From: Usnea hakonensis
Taxonomy: Eukaryota > Ascomycota > Lecanoromycetes > Lecanorales > Parmeliaceae
Direction: 5' to 3'
Assembly: GCA_013423325.1 (NCBI GenBank)
Contig: BLJB01000089.1
Location: 187,788 to 251,787, forward strand
Length of the DNA stretch: 64,000 nucleotides
Of this stretch, positions 1 to 11,096 are shown piece after piece. The translations under genes and the position numbers were made by a program. Within the stretch, counting starts at the first letter, position 1; the number at the start of each line of letters is the position of its first letter. Under the pieces are notes generated by a model. It did no database searches, was not told where the DNA came from, and was given only the letters and a program-made list of their open reading frames with translations.

Positions 1-639
1 TGTCCACCTAGGTCTGTCCATATTGATCGCCTCCTCGAGGGCTTGCCTTCCGCGTGTGGTCATGTTTGTAGTTTGAGGCAGGTTTAATGGTTTATCGATG
101 AGCGCACTGAACAAGTCTTCAGATACGAAATGGGGTGGCATGGAAAGAAGTCATTGAGGGTAGCAAAGGGCCGTGTGTGTAGGTAAGGTAGAAAGCTGAA
201 ATGAGGTTTGGGACTGAAATGAGGTTTGGGGCTCATTTATTCACTTACGCTTGGCGCATTCACCTCGTTGTAGACTTAACAGCGCTAGCTAAACAGTCAT
301 TGCACGGAACATGTTGTCTGTTGGATGGTTTGTTCAATATCATACAAGAAAGTATCGCATATCGTAGCAACTCAGAAGAGAACTCTATAGACTCTCCAAG
401 ACACGAACCCATGTCGTCTTCGCATTCGAGTTTAACACTCTCGTCTAGCAGCTAAGCGGGCGCAGTCATAATACTGTATGAGACGCTGAGGACTTGGCTT
501 CCGTGTTTGCGCTGTGGAAGGCCAACGCCAATGAGCACGTTATACTGACCTGCAGCGGCGCCACAACAGCAGCCTCGCTCCGGCTGCATTTTACACGCCT
601 CTCCGGCTGCCGAATCTGCGTGCTTGCCCCGCAACCTCC

Positions 640-975
640 AGCTTGTGAGAAAGCTAAGCGTCCAAGAAGTGTTCGACTAGCGGACTACGAAACTTGCGTT
701 CTATTCATACGCATAGCTATCAATTCTTATTGATTTCAGACAACTGATGGCTTGTCGGCGGGCCTCAAAGTGCAGACAGGCGCAAACGCGCCCACACCGA
801 GTTTCAGCTTGTCAAGGGGCTAAGCGTCCACAAGATGCTCGTCACCACAACGGCGAAGCCTGTGTTCTATTCAGACGCGCAGCTGTCAGTTCTAATCTCT
901 TCTATATGATCGGCTGCTTCTCGGCGAGCCTAAAACTGCAGAAAGATGCAAGTACCCTTACCCCTCATTCCGACG
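640..975. repeat. Degenerate 166-bp direct tandem duplication
   Basis: Two adjacent imperfect copies, about 640-805 and 806-975. Both contain agcttgt, then ctaagcgtcca, then a block ending in gttctattca, in the same order and spacing. The second half of each copy carries a tcggcg(g/a)gcct block about 166 bp apart (near 748 and 918). The copies differ at many positions, so the duplication is old. No protein can be read through both copies. Confidence 0.6.
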
Positions 976-1446
976 CGGCCATGTACACCGCCACGCTACT
1001 CGTCAATCACAACAAACTTCCCAGATAATGTGCAGTATTGATATTTATCCGACGGTCAGCTTCTATTCAGCGAAAAGACCAATCTCGTGTACAAGGTCCG
1101 ATCTGCAAATCAGGCCGACTCCCCTTTCACAGTCAGTTTTTGCTCAGACATGAAGCTTGGACAAGAGCCAAGTATAATCTTCATACTTGGGAGCATAGAA
1201 CAGCACAAAGCTTTATGTATCAGACATCTACGTTCTAGTCAAGCACTGCGAGATTAAAGTTGTGCTACCTCAACAGACAGCGCAACCCGGCTCCCAACTC
1301 CCGAACAGTTTTGAGTTAAGCTACTTCTTCCATACCGGGTGATAAGTACAATGTGTGAATAATCAAAGCTATCTCTCGCCAACACTTAGACCTGCTGACC
1401 CTTGGCCAATACTCAGGTCGCAATAACACCAATTCGCCGCCATCAA

Positions 1447-1599
1447 TGACCCTTCCGACGCGACGTCCCACCCATGTTATTATCGAGAGCTCCACGAAGC
1501 AGAAGCTTAAACATACCCTCAGCGCACGTAGACTGCTAAAGGAAGGACTTCCCCGTCGTGATCTGGTACTGTCCGTCGAGACTGTTGGGATTGGGTGAC
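1447..1599 (+). other. Possible short ORF, 50 codons, unrecognised
   Basis: An ATG at 1447 opens a 50-codon frame, rich in Arg, Lys and Leu, that ends at a TGA inside a GT-rich context (ggtgac). It could be a first exon or chance. No family is recognised. The rest of 1-3178 holds repeats and short unsupported frames only. Confidence 0.15.
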
Positions 1600-2397
1600 G
1601 CGTTGGCGGTATTGCTGTGCAAAGAGAGTCGACGAGCTGACGAATCTGCGATTGCGAAACTTACTTTACACCCTCATCTCTTTCGGCCCATACAGATAAT
1701 CAAGAAGCTTGAAAATACTCCAGTCGAGAATAGCTGTCTATGGCTGTTGGCATCAAAACCCTCCGAAGCTCACATTGGCCTTTCCTCGCTCAGGATCGTT
1801 CGAGTCTTCTCCTTCTTCGGCTTCTTGTTTATCTGCTTGCTCCCTTTCTTCTCTGGTCATTGTGGACGGCGTCTGGCATGTGTTGTTTGATACCCAAACG
1901 CGAACTCAAAAGAGATTGTACACTCATGATGACACAGGACGACGTGCACACATTACCAAAGCGGCACATCCCAGACTCTACAAACTGGCAGCAGACACTG
2001 GTCGGTCTAGCTATCGCTCACGTACATTTGGGTTAGCGAACGCGGAGGGCTACTTCCAGCCGTGGTCTATGCTACATGAATAAAGACGAGTTTAGGTACG
2101 ACAACATAAGCTTCTTTCAGAGAATCCGAGTCTACAACTGATCTTCAAGCTGTTTGGTAGCAGGGAAGCTAGGTACATAGGTGCCTGAATAAGCCACGGC
2201 CAAGACCAGACAGTTGAGAGCGGAGGAATCAATATCTACAGCTGGGCACGTCCCTGAATTGACTGGAGTGGAGTCTGCAACTACACTCCTCCATCTCGCC
2301 AACTTCAAAAGTGTTTTCTCCGTCTCTACCTTGCGCCGCAACAGGCATCTCGCTCAACCGTGAGGCCATGCCAATCTACCAAATTAATTCAGCAGGT

Positions 2398-2670
2398 ACG
2401 ATTGGAATGGAGCAGATACCGCTGGCTGAACACCTCACTGGAGATGAGTTGAGCTTCGATTGGAAGCGTAAAAGCAGAGACTACTGGGTAAACAATTCAC
2501 GGGACTTGACATGAGGTGCGATTCGTCCGCCTAAAAGCAGACATCTGCTGGATTAAGCGTAGAAGCACAAGTTTGCTGGGTGAACACTCCAGTGAACATG
2601 GCATAAGATGTGATTGGACCGCATAAAAGCAAACATCTGCCGGGGAATTAACCCAATGGACATGAGAGGA
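2398..2670. repeat. Degenerate ~60-bp tandem array (about four copies)
   Basis: Repeated blocks begin with a cgatt(g/c)g-like start at about 2399, 2457, 2519 and 2611. The last three share (c/t)aaaagca(g/a)a; an actggg/ctgctgg/tgccggg stretch and a gacatga or gaacatgg ending follow in most copies. The third unit carries an extra ~30-bp internal duplication. Divergence is high. The array runs directly into a much cleaner 59-bp dimer. Confidence 0.55.
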
Positions 2671-2672
2671 TA

Positions 2673-2790
2673 GGTGCATGATGCCGGAGCCGGGTCTAGC
2701 CACGGTCATGACCGGAGTATTGGTACGGATGGGTGCATGATACCGGAGCCGGGTCTAGCCACGGTCATGACCGGAGTATTGGTGCGGACG
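2673..2790. repeat. 59-bp tandem direct repeat, two near-identical copies
   Basis: Copy one is 2673-2731 and copy two is 2732-2790. Each starts ggtgcatgat and contains gccgggtctagccacggt and the 10-bp palindrome ggtcatgacc, and each ends in tattggt(a/g)cgga. Only a few bases differ, so this duplication is far younger than the flanking ~60-bp array. Confidence 0.85.
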
Positions 2791-3178
2791 GCTAGACTTG
2801 CCCCTATAATGGTCTCAATTAAACTTGTAGGCTAGAGTACAGGCAATTGAATGTCAGTATACAAGGCCTTTTGCATGTGTTATAGTGGAAATATGATTGA
2901 ACTGCTATGGAGCGAGTAGATAATGAGCTAGATCCGAATCCTTGAGATTAATTAATCAAGGCTACAGCACAAAGGCTCAATCGCAAAGGCTGTTCAACTT
3001 TCCCCACTTAGATCAGGCCAGCCCGTTTTGCGGCAGTGGCGTTGAATCGCCGAAACGAACAAGACCCTATCGATGAAGACCCGACTTGCTCATCGCGGCC
3101 CTCAACCTCTGCTGTCTCCGGGATAATTTCTTCTCCGGCGCTGATGGGCGGGAGAAACCTTTCCTACGGCGCTCATCT

Positions 3179-4577
3179 CTAGACTCTTGCGACTTCTTCA
3201 TCAGATTTCTCAGATTCGAAGCGCCGCCCTGGGGAGTCAGTAGAACGCTCTGTGTTGAGAAGAGCCGCATCTCTTACAGTCAGCAATCTCTTAGCAACGA
3301 CCTCCACCCCAAGTCCCGTACTAGGCTCCTCAAACTTCTTCCCCGATTGCATGAACGAGGCGTCTTCCTCGTCCCACATACTCTCGCCTTTGAGAAGCAG
3401 TGCCTTTCGCTGCCGTCGAGTCGCGAGAAATTGTTGGAATTCCTCAGAGGGCCCGATTGGTTTTTCGTGCTTCGTGAACTCACGACCTAGTGAGCGCATC
3501 CTCGATCTATTAACCGCAGAACGATCGCTGATTCTTGCTGTGCGCTCAAAGGATACAAAAGGGTCCTCCTCATTCTCCTCGACCTTCACCGAAAGATGCA
3601 TTGTGTTTACAACGCTTATAGTTTCTTTCGGAGCTTCTTGATCGGACGAGGCTAGCTCAACATCAGTCCCCAAGTGTACAGGGGACTTTGAAGGCCTCAC
3701 CATCTCCCCATCATCTGGTCTCCACTCCTTGCGTAAGCTAGATGGCGGGATCTTGGGGCGGTCTGTGCCAATCTCCAGCTTTCTTCGCTTCCAGTCGTGG
3801 TGGGTTTCATCAGGCAGATCTACCGCAGGTGATTCCGACACCTCTCGCTTTCGCTTCCTATGCGACCCAGGCTCCTTGCTCTCAGACCGTGCTGCATTGG
3901 TAGAGTCTATATTTATATGAGAATTGGAATCATCTGGATCAACACCATCTTCAAAATTGCATATTTTGTCCCAATATCGTTCCATCTCTTCGTATTGTCT
4001 CGTGGGTTTCTCAGGAACAGCTTCAGCAGATGATTGAGGTAATCTAACCTCGTTCTGTTGACGGGGCTTCGTTCTATGATCATTTGTTGTCGGCTCTGGA
4101 CGAGTGAAAACATTAGGAGGGATGCGGGATTTGATGAATGAGTGACGTCTCTTGCGAAGCCGATACGCTGCACTCTTTGCTGCGGTCACTGCGTCCATGC
4201 CTGCATACTTGGAGGACTTTTTGTTTTGCGTCAGATGGTGGTAACGCAGGTCTAAGACCTCTCGGGCATGAGGAGCTAGATCTTGGATTAGCAAGAAACA
4301 GGCGTCTAAGCTATGACGATGACTTACTACCCTTTAAGACACAGGCACGTGTCTCTTTCCGATGTGTGAGACGCTTGACGGTCTTCCAATCCAGGCCTTG
4401 GAGTATCAGGTGTCTGGCTGCATTTCGAGTCTTGACGATTCGGTACACCTTAGCAATCGGCACCCCTTGCCGAAACAACTGCACAGTCAGGGGGTAGTTG
4501 ACGTATCGGTGCAGCTTAGACTTTGGCACTCCGAGCTGAAGCAGCTGGCTAGTCAGGTTTTCACGGGAGTATTCCAT
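3179..4577 (-). CDS. Unrecognised protein (448 aa), two exons
   Basis: Exon 1 is 4577-4328 and exon 2 is 4275-3179. The 52-nt intron has a GTAAGT donor, a GCTAAT branch and a CTAG acceptor, and joining keeps the frame. The N-terminal ~80 residues hold three weakly repeated short helical units (QLGVPKSK, RQGVPIAK, LQGLDWK), each followed by basic residues, reminiscent of small helix-turn-helix repeats. The rest is hydrophilic, Ser/Glu/Arg-rich and probably disordered, with several basic clusters (RKRRHS, HRKRKREV) that could be nuclear localisation signals. I recognise no known family. A nuclear or DNA-associated role would be inference only. The ATG at 4577 is the first in frame. Confidence 0.6.
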
Positions 4578-4938
4578 TATGGCTATGAATAGTGTGTTTA
4601 ATAAAGTCGGTTGTGGAATATAGCAACCTTGTTGTACTGACGATGTGCTTGAAGGTTGCTAGTTTTGGTCGTGAAAGGCGAGATGTGACAAAGGAAGTGA
4701 GAGTCTTTGAATGAATACAAGGATCTGGCTTCCCACTAAGAGGCAATAAGCTTCAATACATGGAAAGTGATGATGAACAAAAGCCAAATTCACTTTTGAT
4801 TCCTATTGACAATAGCAAGGTTGAAAAGAACTTACAGTTCAGCCCAAATATCAGAAAGACTTGAGGTTGTTTTGGCTGAAACAGTCACTAAGCCTGCAAC
4901 CCGTAAGTATATTTATATTGTAAATAGGACCTGAACAG
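4578..4938. other. Intergenic, nothing recognised
   Basis: AT-rich upstream region of the gene ending at 4577 on the minus strand. No RNA gene, repeat or convincing reading frame is seen. Confidence 0.4.
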
Positions 4939-5277
4939 TTACTCTTGGATCCCGAGCAACGTCCAAGGTCTTGATCGAGGTATTTGAAGAGAGATGAGTA
5001 TGTCTGAAGATTCAGATCCAAGTTGCAGAAGAAATGGTAAATATTCACAGCTTAATCTAGCTATGCTCCACTTACTTCGAGTTGTGAGTGGTATGATAGA
5101 GGGAAGAAAGTTTCCAATCATGTAGCTCTTCAAATACTCCAAGATGCCCATGTTTATCGACACATGGTCGTTAGCGGCGAGTTCGAGCTGCACAAACATG
5201 GTGTTTGAGTCTGGTGTTGATCTGACGTGTCTAAACCTATTGTGGTAAGACTTGGACTGTGTGTCAGGAGATTTCAT
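4939..5277 (-). CDS. Possible small unrecognised protein
   Basis: The ATG at 5277 opens a frame that begins MKSPDTQSKSYHNRF and stays open to 4939 (112 aa). A good GTAAGT donor near 5090 and a TTCAG acceptor define a possible 72-nt intron whose length is a multiple of three. The spliced product would be about 88 aa. No family is recognised. It may also be an exon of a larger gene. Confidence 0.3.
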   Translation of the reverse strand: MKSPDTQSKSYHNRFRHVRSTPDSNTMFVQLELAANDHVSINMGILEYLKSYMIGNFLPSIIPLTTRSKWSIARLSCEYLPFLLQLGSESSDILISLQIPRSRPWTLLGIQE

Positions 5278-5764
5278 ATTAATACATGCTATTTAGAGGT
5301 GTTAAGACTGTAACTTACCCTGCTAAACAAAGAAACGTCCACGCCTTACGCATGAGCCGCAGGGTTCTCTCACACGCGGTCACGGGATTGTAGATTCTGA
5401 TTCTATTGACACGCAAATCGCTAGAACCTGTTCACTACCAGCCCTTTCTCACTTCAGACACGTCAAGAATACTCGCTAAATTTGAAGCTCAGACCTTCTG
5501 CTGTGTTCGCTTTCTACGTAATTCCAAGGCGATCACATGGCCTGAGATGCAGAGAACACACTGCCAAGTCCTCAGATATTTACAACACTGACGGTTTCAC
5601 CGGCAATCCACCGATGTCTCTAAATCTTCATGAATAGCAGGGACATGTTAGGGAAATGAAAAGGCAAAAGAAAGCTCACAGTTCAATGCGGGATACATGT
5701 ATTTTTTTTCAGCGCAGGCTAGATCTTAGGTGCGACATTGAGTACTAAGACCGAACATTGATGT
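5278..5764. other. Intergenic, nothing recognised
   Basis: No repeat, RNA gene or supported reading frame. A short poly-T run lies near 5702. Confidence 0.4.
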
Positions 5765-6751
5765 TTAACAGTTATTGGTTATTCTATCTGAGATCTGCGA
5801 ATTGCAGATAAGCCCAATGCTGTGGTGTCTGCTCTGCCTGCAAACAGAGCATAATTTCTTTTGCTTCTCTTCAAATCCCGCGATCCTATCAGCCGAGCGG
5901 TAGGACAACTCTATTGAGATGATGTATGTACCATTAGAACTCTCTCTTCCTTCTCTTAACTTCTTTGTATGGTCAAAGAGAATCACTTGATGACCATCTG
6001 CTCTCAGCGCAGACAGATCCTCGCTGAGTCGCTTCAATTGGAAGGCAAGGAACTGGTCTTCTTCTCCTTTCTTGACACCCTTGGGCGCTCTCTTGCTCGC
6101 AATACCTTGGACACTCCCAATGGTGTGGCCACTTCTCGGTCTAAAGGTCCTGCAGATAAGATTTGGCTCGAGGCTCTTGAAACTTGTGACGGAGTAGCTC
6201 TGCGGCTCTGCCTTTGTTTGATCCTGGCCGGATCCTGACCTCCGAGAAGAGCTTTCGAAAAAGCGCGTGCTCCTCCGCAAAGGGCGAGAAGAGATGGTAG
6301 ATTCTTCTTGACCAGAGCAAAGCTCACAAAATCTTGGGGCTCAGAAACTAACCCCCAGATTTCGGCAAGGGCTTTCGCAAATATATAAAAGCTGAGCAAG
6401 AGGAAGCGAAGAAGCCAAAGACGAACGGGTCCGTAGGTCCATATCCGTTGAGATCTACTAGTCGAGGATCCAGGTTAGGATCCCTCACTACGTCTGCGGA
6501 CGTCTCGGGAGTGTGTACTGCCTTTGGTCTAAGTTGGCGAGGTTTCCGATTGCTAGGGGTTTCCCTTCTTTTTCTTTCTCTGCCATTCGGAGGTGCAAGC
6601 TCATTAGGCAGCTGGCTGAAGAGCAATAACCGCATGTAAGCAAGGTTCAGATCAGCTCAGGGCGATCAAGTCAAGATCATACCTTTCGGGAGCACGCACA
6701 CCGCCTGTAGGTGTCCTTCGGTGTCATCATCTTTTCCTCACACTTGACCAT
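5765..6751 (-). CDS. Unrecognised basic multi-exon protein (model incomplete)
   Basis: Exon 1 is 6751-6683 (starts MVKCEEKMM, 23 codons, phase 0, GTATGA donor). Exon 2 starts at 6611 after a CAG acceptor with a CTGAT-type branch. It encodes an Arg/Lys/Pro-rich stretch (LPNELAPPNGRERKRRE) up to about 6400. A third coding-looking block, about 6310-5765, is in another frame and contains a FFESSSRRSG stretch, a basic region and a final cysteine motif (CSVC). I could not place the intron between exons 2 and 3, because several donors and acceptors near 6330-6470 compete. No family is recognised. Confidence 0.4.
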
Positions 6752-9544
6752 GGTGAGAATGAAGTGACAAGAAAGGTAATTAAGTCAGGCACCCGCACCC
6801 CCAGAAACCATATGAGTGAAACGATGGAGCCAGCCTCTACACCGGATCGAATGGAACTGGGAGTATATATATAATCGCGCGTGGCGGGGTATATTTTGTT
6901 GAAGCTTGACAGCCTCCCAGTAAGTGGTTTCCAGGAGGTTGTGAGGATAAGGGAGCGTGGTCGCGATTCGATCTGTTGAGGGAGGATAGAGAAGAGCCGT
7001 AAACCAATCAGTAATACACTCTACACCCTCACGGTCTAAACGGTCGAAACCCCTCAGGCAACCTCTAGGCCGTTCGATGCGGTGTTGGCGGGGTGAGACC
7101 TGCCTATACCTAGGAAGTGGGGTGGGGCTCAGGCGGTTCAGGCGGTTGTGTAGGCGATTCCTCATTGTACTTAGGAGGTGGGGGACGCGCGCCGTGGGGG
7201 GCTGTAAGCCGGTGGAGTTTAGCAGGGGGGGTAAGAGTGATGGGTGCGGGCCTGCAACAAATGATCCTTATGGGTTTCCCCCATATCAAGCCCCTAACGG
7301 TGGACTTGTCAACCGGACAAGATAAACTAGAGCCCTGATCGTGTTCTCAGTCGTCCTGACCTACCTACCCGCTCTCACGATTTACGTAACATCACCCGGA
7401 TGGCACTCGGAGCAGGGTAGGTTTGGTAAGCGTGAGTCAGTTGCCGAATTTTGCGAATCGGTAAAAGCTCCCGCGTATTCAACGGTCTATGTCCGTCTAC
7501 TCATGTTAGCGAGCGGGTTCTTGACGGGATGTAGATTTTAAGGAGAAGTTAAACACCTAATCCCATCGTCTAAATCACCACGGAGCCATGCGGCGATCAA
7601 AGCCTCGTTCATAGTCCACTCCGCCTTGTCACGACGTGAGTATTCTTGTCTCTCCGTCGGTGTCATCCATGAGGATGCAGATTTAGGCATCTTGCTGAGG
7701 ATGACCATAACATCGCTTCTCGCTGATTCATGAAGGCGATGTCGATAATATATATATTTAGAAGAGAGTGCATGTGAAAAGAAGATGTAAGAAGACGATA
7801 TAGAAAGTATAAGAAGAAAATATAAGAATGTACAAGAAAAAGAGAATTGTAGGAGGTATGAATGTATGGGATGTTTATATAAGACTCTGGGTCAATGGTA
7901 ATGTAGAAGAAGGAAGGTTACTGAAGGAGAGAAATCTGGCTCCCTTTATACCCAGCCATGACACTCCAAAGCCAAAGTGACATCGGAACATTGTCACACG
8001 TGGATAGTGACAATCGTGTCTTAATGATCATGGAGACGTAGTCATATACCCCTCATTCACTTCTTCACCGGTGATGATATGGATCTTGAGACAAACATCA
8101 TGACATAGCCCGTATCCCGCCCCCCGGATGGGATATAACACAGTGAATAATCCGCTTTGATTCACATAGAATGACATTAAGCTTGCTATACAGTCTAGAA
8201 CTTGGTGCTTCAATTGACAGTCTTTGATTGGTCAGAATTAGAAAAGCACATGGCACGAGTAAGGCATTTCGCGGCACGTATGTAATATACCATTGGAGTA
8301 GTGTTTTCTATCGTACTCGGATTAGAATCCTCCAATGATGATAATGCATTCTGATGTACTCGCAATAATTGCCATTCAAGCATTCCAAGTTTCAGTCTCA
8401 GTTGACAAGCTCTCGTTGGTGGAGCCTATGGCATGAGGAGAAGACATTATTCCCCCAACAGATTAAGTATTCCTAGAAGAGAGGAGTACAATCTGTTAGT
8501 CTCGGAGTAAACGATGGCTTGTTATTTGCACCTTTAATCTGGCAGTTTCAGAGAATAAACCAGGGTTGCCATTTATGCATTCTAACTTTGCAATCTTAAC
8601 GAGGGATATTGGGCCTGCTTTTCATACATTGGAAGTTGCAGTCGCGGAAAGTGATATCAGGCTTGCCATTCTTGCAATGGAAGTTTCGCGGTTGCAGAGA
8701 ACGATGCCAGGATCCCCATTCGTGCGTTTTGGGCTCTGCAATTTCATAGAGGAATATCAGGGTCTCTATGCATACATTCTTCTGTGGTCTTACTTGTTAA
8801 CTTCTTAATTAGAAAATCAGTGGACCGTCCAAGCCATTTCCCTACCCAGACTTGACATTCCCCGAAGAGTGACGCACCCTGATGTAGTCGGAAGATTATC
8901 AGACTTCTGTAGTCTCAATCTCACTGTAGAAGATTAAAAGGCATTCACGACCCCATGTGACATCCCCGAAAAGAGTTAACACGTCATCAAGTAGTAGGGA
9001 TAACAAGCATACCTCAGTCTTACTCGAGGGTCTAACCGCAGAAAGCAATACAATCTCCGAGGAAACCCCTCATCTGCAAGAAGCCTATTTGTCACATGCC
9101 ACTCTCTTGCTTATCCCGAATCTCCGAGTCTCTGTGCTATTGGCTTGCACATGGCTCAATGTAGTTAGGATGATTTTCCTGATCCACTAATCGGAGCTGT
9201 GAAGAGACCTAGTTATTTTGAACCCCTCGTATTTAAAGTGTGACGTCCCCGCCCAGTCGGTGACAAGGAAGCAGTCAGAAGGAAGATCATTCCTCGCCAC
9301 TCAACAGATTTGCAATGTATATGGATCCTTTGCTTTTATCACTTGACCCAGAACTTCGATCACTTGCAGCTCCGATGGCTAAACAGAAAAAGCAAGGGTA
9401 CTGGCTTTAGCTTCTTCCTTGTGACACTTCTCTTAAGATCACACTTCTAACACACGTGGTAGTAATGCGGGCAAGACCGCAAGTAACCTGACCATCGAAA
9501 CGGGCTCCAATCTTCCAAAATCAAAGGAATATTCTCATTCGACA
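6752..9544. other. Gene-poor stretch with repeats
   Basis: No clear gene. At 7690-7538 on the minus strand there is a 50-codon frame starting MPKSASSWMTPTERQEY; it looks coding but is very short and could be a relic or an exon. A purine-rich AT stretch lies at 7745-7860. The ~48-bp degenerate array at 8541-8785 is listed separately. Other frames here have no supporting features. Confidence 0.4.
8541..8785. repeat. Degenerate ~48-bp tandem array (five copies)
   Basis: Units start at about 8541, 8589, 8637, 8693 and 8737, each at a (t)gca motif. Each unit then carries a variant of agNgatatcaggNttgccatt followed by a ttNtgcatt(g)gaa block. Spacing is 48, 48, 56 and 44 bp. The copies are strongly diverged, so the period is visible only by aligning the shared blocks. 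Confidence 0.6.
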
Positions 9545-10036
9545 ATGGCAATCCGATCAAACACCACAGCATCCCACCCCGCAGCATCCAAACCCACAAC
9601 ATTCCACCCCACAGCGTCTCACCCCACAGCGTCTCACCTCACAGCGTCCACCCCCACAGCATCCGTTCCCACAGCATCCGTTCCCACAGCATCCGCCCAC
9701 ACAGCAAAAACCAGCGTTGCACCCTGCCAAAGGCCTTACCTCATCTGGAACGGCACTCCTTTCACCATCAATGAATGCCGGTTAGCATGTGCCCTTGCGA
9801 TCCATGTCTGCTTTGAAGACACAACGCCCCTGGATCACGTCACTATGGGCAGAGTGATAGGAGCAACAAAAGGGCTGAAAGAGATGGACTGTGAAGACTT
9901 GGTGGAGCACCTGCGTGAGACCAACGACGTTTACCCCGTGGTAGCCAGCGGCGATCATAGGTGGGGCGATTGGGCGCAGAATGCGTGGAACATGTGGTTG
10001 GACCCGCGAGCAGCTCCATTCGGTTCATGGCCGTAG
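9545..10036 (+). CDS. Unrecognised 163-aa protein with pentapeptide repeats
   Basis: Single uninterrupted frame from ATG 9545 to TAG 10034-10036. Residues ~8-55 are a low-complexity Thr/Ala/Ser/Pro tract built on a five-residue unit (x-P-T-A-S), matching a 15-bp DNA repeat. The C-terminal ~105 residues look like a compact domain with ordinary composition: it begins YLIWNGTPFT, contains two Cys, and ends rich in Trp (WGDWAQNAWNMW). No known family is recognised. The N-terminal tract is not a signal peptide. The repeat could be a flexible linker or stalk. Isolated location, with more than 1 kb to the next gene. Confidence 0.5.
   Translation: MAIRSNTTASHPAASKPTTFHPTASHPTASHLTASTPTASVPTASVPTASAHTAKTSVAPCQRPYLIWNGTPFTINECRLACALAIHVCFEDTTPLDHVTMGRVIGATKGLKEMDCEDLVEHLRETNDVYPVVASGDHRWGDWAQNAWNMWLDPRAAPFGSWP
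9573..9713 (+). repeat. 15-bp coding minisatellite
   Basis: About nine imperfect copies of a ccNacagc(a/g)tc(c/t)-type unit, encoding repeated PTAS-like pentapeptides in the 163-aa protein at 9545-10036. Two copies near 9660-9690 are identical, which suggests recent slippage. Confidence 0.75.
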
Positions 10037-11096
10037 GGTGGCTTAATGTCGGTGAGACGGCAGCCGCAGGCGTACTGGATGATGTTGATTGATGACAGAC
10101 ACGATGATGCTCGAAGGACTATTGCTCTTCTACACTTCTCTCATTTAAATATAGCTTGCTTGTACCGGAGTCAAGGGAGGAGGAAAGGTTATATATAAAG
10201 AGCCATCTCGGTGCAGATTGCCGCTTATGAAGCTTCCAAGTCAGCCTGCGATATCTTAAATATATAAAGGCAAATGCGCTCACGTCATTTCTCGTCTTAC
10301 GAATCAAATCTCAGACGGTCTTTGAAAGAATACCCGATCGCCACCTACCGACACTGCCAGCCTCACGGAACAGATCGTTTAAGTCTTGAGCCAGCATACT
10401 GACAACATCCCACAGTACGTAGACTGAGAATCACTGCATTCGCTACATCCGTCCGCTTCAGGTTGTCCTCTGCATTCAAATGAGCACATGGTTCTGGCAC
10501 GCCTTTAGGGTCTTTCATAGATACAATTAAATGGTCAGCTATTGACCTTCATTGCAACGCTACCTGGTTTTGTCTTTGAGGAGCCTTGTAGTTCACTTTT
10601 CTATTGTTTTTGAATACTAAATAACTACATGTAGATGGAGCATGCCCACGCACGATCGGTCCTCGGGGAAACATTGTTCCAGCTGTAAGAGGGATTGACA
10701 CCGAACTGGCATCGAAGTGTTTTGGAAACGCTGTAAGTACTGTTCATCGCCTGGCAGGGTTCGCTAAGCATCTCCCCAGACCCCTGGGTCTGTTGCCTGG
10801 GTATTCTAAGAAGTCTTACCAAGCTTCTGAATACCTCCACGCATAAAGCTTCGCCCTGCTATCGCCAAACTCATCTCAAGATGACGCTTTTCGTTTGACG
10901 CTCAAAGCTATGGTGTTTTGCAAAGACTTGATCACGATAACTGGAAGGAAGTACTGATAACTCGGAAACCTTAAGAATGCCCGAAGGTAGGTTCTAGAGA
11001 TGCTGATTTCATGTCGAAATGCTCAAGTCTATACTTAGGAAGCTAGCCTCCATGGTCGACCTACTACAGTTGCGAGAATTCCACTGCGCACGCCCT
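10037..11096. other. Intergenic, nothing recognised
   Basis: Lies between the 163-aa gene and the 3' end of the minus-strand gene ending at 11097. Short frames only, with no repeat or RNA signal noticed. Confidence 0.4.
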
